Assembly: GCA_034331105.1 (NCBI GenBank)
Contig: JAXQGB010000012.1
Span: 62,001-126,000 of the forward strand
Direction: 5' to 3'
Source: Caenicola sp034331105
GTDB taxonomy: Bacteria > Synergistota > Synergistia > Synergistales > Synergistaceae
DNA length: 64,000 nt
Below, in pieces: positions 17,472 through 26,074 of the stretch. Position numbers and translations under genes: made by a program. Position 1 is the stretch's first letter. Every line of letters starts with the position of its first letter. A model generated the notes under the pieces. That model did not search any database, was not told the origin of the DNA, and was given only the letters and a program-made list of their open reading frames with translations.

Positions 17472-17701
17472 ATGGGATACCCGGAAGAACTACGAGATGA
17501 AATTCTTGAAAGAGTGCTATCTAAGAGTAATCCTCAAGTTGGTAAATTGGCGAAAGAATTTGGCATCAGCAGAGCAACGATATTCAACTGGAAAAAAAGG
17601 CTGGTTTGTTAGGTGGATGCGGTCGGAAGCCAGAAAAACAATCATCTTTGGAACAAAGATTCAGCATCAAAGAAAAGCTGTACATGACAAAAGAGCCCTA
17701 G
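17472..17701 (+). pseudogene. Transposase fragment (helix-turn-helix OrfA type), frameshifted
   Basis: The frame begins MGYPEELRDEILERVL and continues with LAKEFGISRATIFNWKK, the helix-turn-helix start of a transposase, then stops at 17610. After a -1 shift at the seven-A run (17592-17598) it reads on as KAGLLGGCGRKPEKQSS up to a stop at 17699-17701. The remainder of the transposase is absent. It is an insertion-sequence relic lying between the catabolic operon and its regulator gene. A GGGGA site precedes the ATG. The 338 bases upstream (17134-17471) otherwise hold the dctP promoter and operator. Confidence 0.7.
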
Positions 17702-18027
17702 CAACTTCAATTCTTTCCCTAAAACAAATATAATCTTGGAAATATTGGGGATACTTCTACTACCAACGGTTATAGCTATTTTTTTATTGTTTAAATTTGG
17801 CAAGCATGAATAAAATTTATGTATTTCATTGTGCACACAAAGTTCTACACTTCAGACAAAACGATTGGGAAATTCTTGTTCACTTTCCCGCATTTTAGGC
17901 AAGAGATTAAAACCTTACCTATTTCTAGGGTGATTTTAATACCTCCAATACCTATGTAAATAGCAATTCTTATAAAAGTAAACCAGAAGTACTTTATATT
18001 ATTATTTTCAATAAAAAATCAAAATTA
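17702..18027. other. AT-rich non-coding stretch
   Basis: About 325 bases between the transposase relic and the GntR gene. I see no supported gene, repeat or RNA structure. A minus-strand open frame overlapping its left end runs against the transposase relic and has no recognisable product. Confidence 0.5.
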
Positions 18028-18675
18028 TTACATTGGCAAAATAAGAAGTTTTGAAAATGTGGTAAAAACATGTGACCTCATGATACTTCTAGCATCATCC
18101 GCGTTTCTCCTTCTGATTGCATCGACTAAAGAAACATGTTGCTTAGGGGTTTCATGCTCTATTGCTATTTCTGTTGGTTTATAAAAACCATCAAAGAAGA
18201 ATACATAAACATTCGACCGCCAAAAAATATTATGTACCCATTTTTCAATATATGGATTATGGCTGAAGCGTGCTATTGAAAGATGTAAATCTTCGTTAAT
18301 TTGAGCCCACTCTATCTTGTCATTACTTTCAAATGCTGCTTTATCTCTAGCAATAATATTCTCCAAAATTGATATTTCTTTTTCCGTAGCATATTCTGCC
18401 GCAAGTGCAGCAGCTTCTCCTTCAGCAAATTCTCTAGCTTTAAAAACAAGTTGAGCATCTTTAGGCGTTGGGATAGGTACATAACATCCCTTTTTAGGAA
18501 TTTTATTTAAGAATCCTTCTGAAACCAATCTACTTAGAGCTCTACTTACCGGAGTTCTACTCATTTTTAGTTTAGGTGCTAAATCTAATTCCAGTAGAAA
18601 TTCTCCGGGAGCGTAAACGCCAGATAAAATCTCATTAATAATCAATCGATATGCTCTGTCTTCTGAATTCTCCAT
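18028..18675 (-). CDS. GntR family regulator, FCD type, of the catabolic operon
   Basis: 215 residues. The winged helix domain (about 5-70) shows LSGVYAPGEFLLELDLAPKL and MSRTPVSRALSRLVSEGFL, followed by an FCD ligand domain with KAREFAEGEAAALAAEYA and histidines spaced as in metal-binding FCD proteins (EDLHLSIARFSHNPYI, ...MRSHVFTTF). It lies at the head of the AT-rich block, on the same strand as the operon, and probably represses the dctP promoter in response to the imported compound. A TATAAT sits about 40 bases upstream of its start. The role is inferred from position and the nearby palindrome. Confidence 0.85.
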   Translation of the reverse strand: MENSEDRAYRLIINEILSGVYAPGEFLLELDLAPKLKMSRTPVSRALSRLVSEGFLNKIPKKGCYVPIPTPKDAQLVFKAREFAEGEAAALAAEYATEKEISILENIIARDKAAFESNDKIEWAQINEDLHLSIARFSHNPYIEKWVHNIFWRSNVYVFFFDGFYKPTEIAIEHETPKQHVSLVDAIRRRNADDARSIMRSHVFTTFSKLLILPM

Positions 18676-18814
18676 AGTAACACCTCAATTTAGCTATAAA
18701 TTTCATTATACTAAAAAATATAAGACTTAATTTTTAACAATGCATATATTAACACATACATTGATGCTTGCACAAATTTTCTTCAGAATACTATTTAAAA
18801 ATGACCCTGGCTAT

Positions 18815-19045
18815 TCCGTTTACCGCGAACTTTCCGGCTGGATCGAAGCTGAACTTGCATCATTAGCTTCTCAAAACGACAAAAGATCTCTCGAAAACGT
18901 CTCGACAAAAGGCGGTGTCTCAGAGGCGATGGTTACCAGCCTTATTAACGAAGGATCCTTCCTCCCCGCAGTAGAAAGGGGCATAGAACGCTGTGCCGAG
19001 TTGAGGTCGGAGCTATGTAAAAGCCTTGCAGTGAAGGCGGCTTAG
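18815..19045 (+). pseudogene. Duplicated 3' end of the ProC-like gene
   Basis: These 231 bases match 3558-3788 with about 16 differences (roughly 93 % identity) and encode the same C-terminal peptide, from VYRELSGWIEAELA through STKGGVSEAMVTSL to LCKSLAVKAA. Homology begins abruptly at 18815; the upstream part of the gene is missing. An open frame from 18740 fuses unrelated residues to it but lacks the Rossmann domain, so it cannot be a working reductase. It is in the same orientation as the intact gene, so the two form direct repeats around the 3.8-18.8 kb block. Confidence 0.85.
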
Positions 19046-19199
19046 ATCTTATGTTTGCATGCCGGATAATTCAAATATATATAGGTTGCGATGAAATCAA
19101 TGCCGCCTGATTATTGCAAAAGGCAAGCCTGATATTAAAAATGAAAAATATCTCCAAGTACTATTGAATAGGTATGTTTAAAGGATATATTAAATTTAC

Positions 19200-20402
19200 T
19201 TATCTCATCCTGCTAACTTTGATTTTGTATGCGGAGCCGATTTTTTCTATCAGCTCGATTTGGATATTGTTGGCGTTATCGACGAACTTTGGTTTGTTGG
19301 GGAGGCTGAATGCTGCGCCCTTAAGCCAGGGTACTTTGGGATCTGCATCCATGAGCTTCACGGGGGCTCTGCCATGTCTGCATTCAGCGACCTTGTCGTT
19401 GGCATACATTATAAGAACGCCCTCTCCCGGCAGTTGACTGTCATAGCTGCCGATTTTTTGCCTGTTTTCTATCAGGTAACATGTTTCGTCTGTCAAAGGG
19501 ATCTTCACTGCCAGGACATCTGAGGAACCGTCTTCAAGCGGGGCAAGAACTATCTCCGGAGACATATCTGGATCTGCCTCAAAGATCTTATCAGTGCCCA
19601 GCCATCCAAGCCTGATCTTTGTCCAGGAAGAGATGCCAGGCGGCGGTGAACCGGGAGATATCATGTGACAGGACATGGGATCCCAATAACCCAAGTTTAT
19701 CAGGGCATTTTCCCATCCCTTATCACGTGTGGGATGTTTTTGCTGAATATCGTGGTCGTATAGACAGGGAACTACTCTTTTCCCGTCCCTCACACCGCCC
19801 CAGACATGCGCACAGTCGTGGAACAAAGTGCCGAGGTGCGCCTGTGATGTAAAAATAGCAACTCCCCCCGGCAACGACTGACCATCCTTGGCAATAAACC
19901 GAACATCCTGGCTCCAGCCCAGCATTCCAGGATACCCGCAAAGCCCTATCATTCCATATTCCCTAAATCTGGCCCCCATGAAAATGACCATGAAGGAATA
20001 CTTTGAAAAATCATGCTTTTCCGAGGCCTCATTGATAGAGTCCTGGATCAGCCTTGTAACCCTGGATTTGTCGACCTTAAGGTTGGCAGGTGATATCGAA
20101 TATTCGGATATGGGAAGGGGAAGTTCGATCCATTCTGTAAAGTCGACCATCACCGAAGCCTTTCCGTAAGACATTTCTCCGACATAGTGGTCCAGTCTCT
20201 GGAAACGTCTGATTATTTCATCCATGTTTATTTTCGGTTTCACGTCTGGAAACCTTGCCAGTATAACAAGGCCTCGCTTAATGTCCGTACGCAGCACCGG
20301 CTTTTCCTGGGCATCACATGGAGCCGGTCCGGGTGTAATAAGAAGTCCTGCTAAAACAATTGCAAAGATAAAAACGACTATCTTATCTATCGGCTTTCTC
20401 AT
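19200..20402 (-). CDS. M6-like secreted metalloprotease family protein
   Basis: 400 residues with a signal peptide (KIVVFIFAIVLAGLLITPG) and the layout of immune-inhibitor-A-like M6 proteases: an N-terminal MVIFMGARFREYG strand region, the zinc helix, then VVPCLYDHDI and YWDPMSCH matching the LPDLYD and WDxM elements of the family. The helix reads LFHDCAHVWGG, so the catalytic glutamate of HExxH is aspartate, which would weaken or abolish peptidase activity. The start at 20402 has AGAGGGA 7 bases upstream; 20423 is an alternative. Exported to the periplasm or outside. It stands alone between two relics of the ProC-like gene. Confidence 0.65.
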   Translation of the reverse strand: MRKPIDKIVVFIFAIVLAGLLITPGPAPCDAQEKPVLRTDIKRGLVILARFPDVKPKINMDEIIRRFQRLDHYVGEMSYGKASVMVDFTEWIELPLPISEYSISPANLKVDKSRVTRLIQDSINEASEKHDFSKYSFMVIFMGARFREYGMIGLCGYPGMLGWSQDVRFIAKDGQSLPGGVAIFTSQAHLGTLFHDCAHVWGGVRDGKRVVPCLYDHDIQQKHPTRDKGWENALINLGYWDPMSCHMISPGSPPPGISSWTKIRLGWLGTDKIFEADPDMSPEIVLAPLEDGSSDVLAVKIPLTDETCYLIENRQKIGSYDSQLPGEGVLIMYANDKVAECRHGRAPVKLMDADPKVPWLKGAAFSLPNKPKFVDNANNIQIELIEKIGSAYKIKVSRMR

Positions 20403-20540
20403 CTGACCGTCCCTCTTCTCCATCAGTTCTGTTGCTGGAAATTTGCTGCCGGTTGTCCGGGCACAAGCTTAACGATCCAGAAGGCAGCTCTTTCTGCCTC
20501 TCCTGTAATTCATTATTGCATATCAGATGCAAAATGTATC

Positions 20541-20640
20541 ATCTGCTTGTACTTTCGTTCATGGTTGTAGTGCACCTTACAGCCTTAAGTTCCTGTTTTA
20601 ACTGCAGCATATAAAGAGCTATGTGCAGCGACACTTAAAC
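20541..20640 (+). pseudogene. Degenerate internal fragment of a ProC-like gene
   Basis: The translation LVLSFMVVVHLTALSSCFN-CSI-stop-RAMCS aligns with LILSFMAALPLSALSSFFD-CSISRAMCS of the intact gene (about 3243-3345). DNA similarity is clear over about 85 bases, with in-frame stops. It lies in the 346-base gap between the M6-like gene and the YczE-like gene; nothing else is supported there except a small hairpin, AGGCAG-CTCTTT-CTGCCT. Confidence 0.65.
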
Positions 20641-20769
20641 TATTCTGGCAGTAAAGGGTGACTGTGCCCTTCATCAAAGAAACAATGCAACATAAAATCA
20701 ACCTAGGACAAACAGCACCCATTGTGATATTCTGCTGCTGTTGCGTACTCAGCGGCGGGAGGCGATCAA

Positions 20770-21441
20770 TTGCCAAACAGCAGTAATGATCTGAAGAAAT
20801 TCTCGAAACGTCTGGCCGGACTCATCTTTGGCCTTTTTCTGTACGCGCTTGGAATAGCATTTACAATTCAGGCAAATCTTGGCTATGCACCCTGGGATGT
20901 CTTCCATCAGGGCATTTCCAATATTGCGGGGATCTCTATAGGCAACGCGAGCATCGTTCTGGGCCTTGTCATATGCGTGGCATTATACTTACTTCGAGAA
21001 AGCCTTGGATTGGGAACGCTGCTCAACATGGTCGTCATAGGAGTCATCCTTGACCTTATACTGGAATCGAAACTCATACCCTTGATGGATGGCCCCATCT
21101 CCGGAACCTTGATTATGATCCTTGGCCTTTTCGTTATCTCATTAGCCACCTTTTTTTACATGAGATCCGGTTTCGGATCGGGTCCCCGAGACGGACTTAT
21201 GGTAGCTTTAGAAAGAAGGTCCGGGCTCTCTGTAGGCATTTGCAGAGCAGCCATCGAATCACTGGCAGTGTTGCTGGGATGGTTGATGGGAGGACCTGTA
21301 GGGTTTGGCACACTGATCGCGGCCTTTGGCACCGGCGTCTGTATACAGATAACCTTCGTACTTTTGGGATTCAATTCTACTGAAGTAAAACACGAAAACC
21401 TTGGAGAGACAGCCCGGTTTCTTTTAAAATCAGCAGTTTAA
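20770..21441 (+). CDS. YczE/YitT family membrane protein
   Basis: 223-residue integral membrane protein with about five hydrophobic segments. The signature FLYALGIAFTIQANLGYAPW DVFHQGIS block and the later SGFGSGPRDGLMVAL block are typical of the YczE/YyaS/YitT group of uncharacterised bacterial membrane proteins. The start is TTG with GGGAGG 7 bases upstream. It stands alone on the plus strand. After it, ATACGGC and GCCGTAT (21496-21527) form a weak hairpin without a T-run. Function unknown. Confidence 0.8.
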   Translation: MPNSSNDLKKFSKRLAGLIFGLFLYALGIAFTIQANLGYAPWDVFHQGISNIAGISIGNASIVLGLVICVALYLLRESLGLGTLLNMVVIGVILDLILESKLIPLMDGPISGTLIMILGLFVISLATFFYMRSGFGSGPRDGLMVALERRSGLSVGICRAAIESLAVLLGWLMGGPVGFGTLIAAFGTGVCIQITFVLLGFNSTEVKHENLGETARFLLKSAV

Positions 21442-21635
21442 CCATTTATCCTACAATATACTGCTCACTGCCTCCATTTCTTCTGAAGCATAAACATACG
21501 GCCCGGCTTCCGTCGAGAATGCCGTATCATCTGCTAAAAGCATCAAAAAAATAATTTAGCAATATGTACAAACTATCGACATCCTTGTGATATATAATCT
21601 GTTAAAGCATCCACTGATGGAAGAGGTGTTATGTC

Positions 21636-22712
21636 ATGCGTAAGTTTTTTGCTGTTTTTTTACTGTTGCTTTGCTTCTCTTCCGAAGCCTCTGCGAATGC
21701 TAGCGTGGTTATCAATGGCGCTGGCCCCAAGGCTGTCCTAGACTATATCGTGGGAACATGGGCACAAAGTCAGCTAAATTTTAGGATAGAGTCAGCAAAT
21801 GAGTATGGTATGACAATAGTCGTGACAAGGGAACAGACTCAGCTTTTCAATACGAACACCTTGATCAACAGAAAAAACTACACCGCTGTCTCAAACGGAA
21901 ATGACGTAATATTGTCCCTTAACGAAACTTTTTCCTCCATGCAGTCCGGAGGTCTAAAAAATCAGCCCATAGGGACTGATGGGGAGTTATACCAGCTCCA
22001 CGGAATAAAGGAATATTTCAACGGAAGATATTACTACGGATTCACAACGGGGCAAAAAGCCAAAGGTGGCTACTCTGTAACTGAAGTTATCGATGGCGGA
22101 CCTGCTATGGAGTCAGGAATAAAACCGGGCGATATTTTGATCGAAGTAAACGGCATAAAGGTCGGAGGCAAGGACCAGAAGTACGAATTTGGTCTGATCC
22201 CCGACAGATTTGATACTGGGCCAACAAAATTTTTGATCATCCAGGACGGACAGCAAAAGGAATTCATCCTCACACCCAAATTTAGCCCCGGCAAAAACAA
22301 AACCAACACTGAGCCTGTTGATACAGAAAAAAATCATTCGCTGAGCAGCCGGACATACCCGACAAAACGCACTTACTCTAACGGCAATGTCTATGAAGGA
22401 TTCGTAGTAAACGGCAAAGCTGAAGGGAAAGGCAAATTCACCTGGACAAACGGAGACACCTACGAAGGCAATTTTTCCAATAACGAAATGAACGGCAAGG
22501 GAATACTTACCTATGCGAACGGTGACCGCTACGAAGGAGATTTCGTCAACGGGAAATGCCAGGGCTCCGGCATATTGGTTTTTGCAAACGGAGACAGGTA
22601 TGAGGGTCAGTTTTCAGACAACAAAATGCATGGTTCCGGCGTTTTCATAAGCGCGAACGGGGAACGCAAAGAGGGAACCTTCGCTAACGGGGAATTCATC
22701 GGCAAAGAGTGA
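21636..22712 (+). CDS. Secreted PDZ and MORN-repeat protein
   Basis: 358 residues in three parts. A signal peptide (MRKFFAVFLLLLCFSSEASA) is followed by a domain of unknown type to about residue 125, then a PDZ domain (about 135-205) with YSVTEVIDGGPAMESGIKPGD and ILIEVNGIKV. From about 245 to the end come five MORN repeats of the form GDxYEGxFxNxxxxGxG, for example GDRYEGDFVNGKCQGSG. The export signal means that it acts in the periplasm or on the cell surface. PDZ domains bind C-terminal peptides and MORN repeats bind lipids or proteins, so it may be a scaffold. TATAAT at about 21592 is a likely -10 box. Confidence 0.8.
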   Translation: MRKFFAVFLLLLCFSSEASANASVVINGAGPKAVLDYIVGTWAQSQLNFRIESANEYGMTIVVTREQTQLFNTNTLINRKNYTAVSNGNDVILSLNETFSSMQSGGLKNQPIGTDGELYQLHGIKEYFNGRYYYGFTTGQKAKGGYSVTEVIDGGPAMESGIKPGDILIEVNGIKVGGKDQKYEFGLIPDRFDTGPTKFLIIQDGQQKEFILTPKFSPGKNKTNTEPVDTEKNHSLSSRTYPTKRTYSNGNVYEGFVVNGKAEGKGKFTWTNGDTYEGNFSNNEMNGKGILTYANGDRYEGDFVNGKCQGSGILVFANGDRYEGQFSDNKMHGSGVFISANGERKEGTFANGEFIGKE

Positions 22713-22742
22713 CATAGATCAATTTTTTACTGCATAAAAAAG

Positions 22743-22787
22743 AACCTCCGGAGAGGCAGCTTCTTTGTGTCTGTCCGGAGGTTTTTT
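22743..22787. terminator. Bidirectional terminator
   Basis: AACCTCCGGA (22743-22752) pairs with TCCGGAGGTT (22774-22783), followed by TTTTTT on the plus strand and TTCTTTTTT on the minus strand. It separates the convergent MORN-protein and threonine ammonia-lyase genes. Confidence 0.88.
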
Positions 22788-22802
22788 AAGGGAGAAAAGT
22801 GC

Positions 22803-24080
22803 TCAATAAATTTTGATTATTTCAAATCCATGTTTCTTTAATTCTTTCTGGATCAGATGGACATGGTCATGTCCATTCGTTTCCACGGTTATCTCAAGCT
22901 GGACAAGTTTAAACCTATCCATGACCTTTGACTGGTTATGCTCCAGCTTGATGACGTTTGCCCGCAGATCTGCCAGGATTTTTGCGACATTCAACAACTC
23001 CCCTGGTTTATCGGGCAGATTGACAGTAAAGCAGAATTGCCTTCCACGCGAAACAAGCGCCCGATTGATGATGGCAGAAATGGTCGAAATATCCATATTG
23101 CCGCCGCTGATCACACAGACCACATTTTTGTTTTCCGGGGCAAGTTTTCTCAGGCCGGCCACAGAGAGCGCCCCTGCCCCTTCGGTGATCATCTTGTGCT
23201 TCTCCATCAACAGCAATATTGCCTCTAGAATGTCCGAATCGGACACGGTGACTACTTCATCCACAAAATCTTTTATCACTTCAAAAGTCAGATCCCCCGG
23301 CTTTTTTACCGCGACTCCGTCCGCCATTGTGTCGACCTTTTTCAGCTCTGTGACCTTATTTTCATCCAGGGATCTGGCGATGCAGCAGGCCCCTTCCGGC
23401 TCTACCCCGATTATTTTTATGCTTGGCTTCAGCATCTTGGCAGCCATCGCGATACCGCTGATCAACCCGCCGCCGCCGATAGGGACAAGCATCATGTCGA
23501 CTTCGTCAAGTTCTTTCAGCACCTCAAGGGCCACCGTGCCCTGTCCCAGCATTACGTCTATATCATCAAAAGGATGAACGAAAACATAACCGTTCTCCGC
23601 TTCCAGCTCACGCGCCTTCCGGCATGCGTCATCATAAGTGTCGCCGTGCAAGACCACCTGCACGCCAAATTTTTTTGTTGCTTCCACTTTGATGATCGGC
23701 GTGGTCTCGGGCATCACGATCGTGGCTTTCACGCCAAGCATTTGGGCGGCATAACCGACACCCTGTGCATGATTGCCCGCAGAGGCTGCTATTACCCCCC
23801 TGCTTTTTTCTTCCTCGCTGAGTTTGCTTATTTTGTAATACGCTCCGCGAATTTTGAACGAGCCTGTGACCTGAAAGTTTTCCGGTTTGAGAAAGACCCG
23901 GTTACCGTATTCTTTGCTGAAAAACGTGCTTTCGATCAACTCTGTCTTACGTAATATCGGCTCAAGCGTTTTTTGTGCAAGGCAGATGTCATCGTGAGAC
24001 ACACTGAAGTCTGCCAACTGAAATATATTCTTATGATCCGGCATGTTGCTTCTACCATCCTTGGTGTGACAAATTTTCAT
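22803..24080 (-). CDS. Threonine ammonia-lyase, catabolic type with ACT domain
   Basis: PLP enzyme converting threonine to 2-oxobutyrate and ammonia, about 413-425 residues. The PLP lysine is in VTGSFKIRGAY near 75; SAGNHAQGVGYAA and PIGGGGLISG are the substrate and phosphate-binding loops. The C-terminal 75 residues (TVNLPDKPGELLNVAKILADL) form a single ACT domain, as in short TdcB/IlvA forms. Two starts are possible, 24080 and MPDHKN at 24044. It is followed upstream by UPF0210 and UPF0237 genes on the same strand, probably one operon for amino-acid breakdown. A small role in isoleucine synthesis is the alternative. Confidence 0.9.
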   Translation of the reverse strand: MKICHTKDGRSNMPDHKNIFQLADFSVSHDDICLAQKTLEPILRKTELIESTFFSKEYGNRVFLKPENFQVTGSFKIRGAYYKISKLSEEEKSRGVIAASAGNHAQGVGYAAQMLGVKATIVMPETTPIIKVEATKKFGVQVVLHGDTYDDACRKARELEAENGYVFVHPFDDIDVMLGQGTVALEVLKELDEVDMMLVPIGGGGLISGIAMAAKMLKPSIKIIGVEPEGACCIARSLDENKVTELKKVDTMADGVAVKKPGDLTFEVIKDFVDEVVTVSDSDILEAILLLMEKHKMITEGAGALSVAGLRKLAPENKNVVCVISGGNMDISTISAIINRALVSRGRQFCFTVNLPDKPGELLNVAKILADLRANVIKLEHNQSKVMDRFKLVQLEITVETNGHDHVHLIQKELKKHGFEIIKIY

Positions 24081-24107
24081 ATCATAATGTATCCTGCAAT
24101 TTTTCTC

Positions 24108-25466
24108 CTAGTTCTTGAAACTGTGTACCGGGGCGGGAATGCGGCCACCGCGCCTGATGAAATCTGCACAGCTGAACTGATTTACTGGCATGATCGGGGC
24201 ATAACCAAGAAGACCCCCGAAAGTCACTGTTTCTCCGACCTTTTTGCCATAAACGGGGATCAGCCTCACGGCTGTGGTTTTGTTGTTTATCATCCCGATC
24301 GCCATCTCATCTGCGATTATCCCGGATATCGTGTCGGGAGAAGTGTCTCCCGGTATTGCTATCATGTCCAGACCAACGGAGCAGACACAGGTCATCGCCT
24401 CAAGTTTTTCAAGTGTCAGGGCTCCGGCCTCGACTGCCTCTATCATTCCATGGTCCTCGCTGACAGGGATAAATGCGCCGCTCAGTCCGCCGACATAGGA
24501 AGAGGCCATTATGCCTCCCTTTTTAACGTTGTCGTTAAGCATGGCAAGCGCAGCTGTCGTTCCCGGAGCTCCTGCATGTTCGAGCCCCATCATCTGGAAA
24601 ATTTCAGCAACGCTGTCACCTACGGCAGGAGTTGGCGCAAGAGAAAGGTCGATGATCCCAAAGGGGACTCCCAAACGTGAGGCGGCTTCCTTCGCAACAA
24701 GCTGGCCGACCCTGGTTATCTTAAATGCAGTCCTTTTGATCGTCTCGCAAAGTGTTTCAAAGTCTTCTTCATATACTGACTCCAGAGCTCTCTTTATGAC
24801 TCCCGGGCCGCTGATACCGACATTTATTGCGCAATCCGTCTCTCCTACCCCGTGGAAGGCCCCTGCCATAAAGGGGTTGTCTTCAACGGCGTTGCAGAAG
24901 ACCACGAACTTCGCGCAACCAAGCGAATCCATGTCTCTTGTAAGATAGGCCGTGTCCTTTATTACCTCACCCATCTTAGCTACAGCATCCATATTTATTC
25001 CTGAGCGTGTTGAAGCCAGGTTTATCGACGAACATACCCGTTCTGTAACGCTTAAGGCTTCCGGCACGGAGTCTATGAGCATCCTGTCTGCCTCTGTCAT
25101 ACCCTTGTGAACAAGTGCGCTGAATCCTCCTATGAAGTTAACTCCGACTTCTTTTGCAGCGTTATCGAGAGTTTTTGCGATCTCAACATAGTTGGACGTT
25201 TTACAGGCCGCCGCTGCAATGGCAACAGGCGTTATCGAGATACGCTTATTTACGACAGGCACACCGAACTCGCGGGAAATATCTTCCCCCACTTTTACCA
25301 GGTTTTTAGCCTTGGCAGTTATCTTGTCATAGATCTTCTCACAAAACTTCTTTTCGTCAGGGTCTGCGCAGTCGAGAATGTTGATGCCCATGGTTATCGT
25401 TCGGACATCAAGGTTCTCCTCTTCTATCATCGCTGTAGTTTGACGTGCTTCAGAAATAGTTATCAT
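24108..25466 (-). CDS. UPF0210 / PFL family protein
   Basis: 452 residues with the strongly conserved blocks MGINILDCAD, VNKRISITPVAIAAAACKT, NFIGGFSALVHKGMT and VGISGPGVIKRAL of UPF0210. The family is widespread in anaerobes, has been solved structurally, and still lacks an accepted reaction. It is nearly always next to a UPF0237 ACT-domain gene, as here, ten bases downstream of it. The pair lies upstream of threonine ammonia-lyase, suggesting a link to amino-acid sensing or catabolism; that link is inference. Confidence 0.9.
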   Translation of the reverse strand: MITISEARQTTAMIEEENLDVRTITMGINILDCADPDEKKFCEKIYDKITAKAKNLVKVGEDISREFGVPVVNKRISITPVAIAAAACKTSNYVEIAKTLDNAAKEVGVNFIGGFSALVHKGMTEADRMLIDSVPEALSVTERVCSSINLASTRSGINMDAVAKMGEVIKDTAYLTRDMDSLGCAKFVVFCNAVEDNPFMAGAFHGVGETDCAINVGISGPGVIKRALESVYEEDFETLCETIKRTAFKITRVGQLVAKEAASRLGVPFGIIDLSLAPTPAVGDSVAEIFQMMGLEHAGAPGTTAALAMLNDNVKKGGIMASSYVGGLSGAFIPVSEDHGMIEAVEAGALTLEKLEAMTCVCSVGLDMIAIPGDTSPDTISGIIADEMAIGMINNKTTAVRLIPVYGKKVGETVTFGGLLGYAPIMPVNQFSCADFIRRGGRIPAPVHSFKN

Positions 25467-25475
25467 AATAGTCTG

Positions 25476-25745
25476 CTATATCCTGTGCATGCTTTCGAAG
25501 ATCTCTTCCCTCTGGAACTTTATGATGACGCCGATCTCTTCGCCGAGCTTTTCAAGGCCGCAGGCGAGTTCGCTGAGTTCACAGGTAGTGTTCGTTATAT
25601 CAACTATCATGATCATGTTGAAAAACCCTTCGACGATCGTCTGTGATATCTCAAGCACGTTGACATCCTTATCCGCCAGATAAACGCATGTTTTCGCTAT
25701 AATGCCGACTTTGTCCTTGCCAAGAACTGTGATTATGGCCTTCAT
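25476..25745 (-). CDS. UPF0237 ACT-domain protein
   Basis: 89 residues forming one ACT domain, MKAIITVLGKDKVGIIAKT followed by DVNVLEISQTIVEGFFNMIM. ACT domains bind amino acids, and UPF0237 proteins are relatives of the glycine-cleavage regulator GcvR. The ATG at 25745 has GGAGGG 6-7 bases upstream; reading from further upstream would cover that site. First gene of the UPF0237-UPF0210-threonine ammonia-lyase run. Probably a small regulatory partner of the UPF0210 protein. Confidence 0.88.
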   Translation of the reverse strand: MKAIITVLGKDKVGIIAKTCVYLADKDVNVLEISQTIVEGFFNMIMIVDITNTTCELSELACGLEKLGEEIGVIIKFQREEIFESMHRI

Positions 25746-26074
25746 AAAGATCCCTCCAATGTGGTATTTGTCCCAAATATAAACCTTAAGATAAAGCAAT
25801 ATTTGCATTTATCGTCAGGGAATTATCCAAACCGTAATGGGAAACAATTCTACAGCATTTCCGGCTTTGTAGAAACATATTTGGGAAATTTTATTTTAAG
25901 TCTTGGAATGAAAATATTAAGGTATATAATGAGGATCGTACTATTGACCTCATTATTGCACTAAAAAACCTTAAGACCGGAACTCATAATACACTTTTTT
26001 CTTTTCAATACATTGCGACTAGTGCTTTGAACTGATACCCGTTTTCATAAACCATGAAGGTTGAGGTCAAATTG

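Noticed and set aside
17642..17836. Minus-strand open frame of 64 codons
   Set aside because: It overlaps the transposase relic, has no ribosome binding site and no recognisable product.
18740..19045. Functional short gene made of the ProC-like C-terminus
   Set aside because: The peptide lacks the nucleotide-binding domain and its first 25 residues are unrelated; it is a fusion of flanking DNA to a duplicated gene end.
22813..23577. Long plus-strand frame opposite threonine ammonia-lyase
   Set aside because: Serine-rich antisense shadow; the minus strand carries all expected enzyme motifs.
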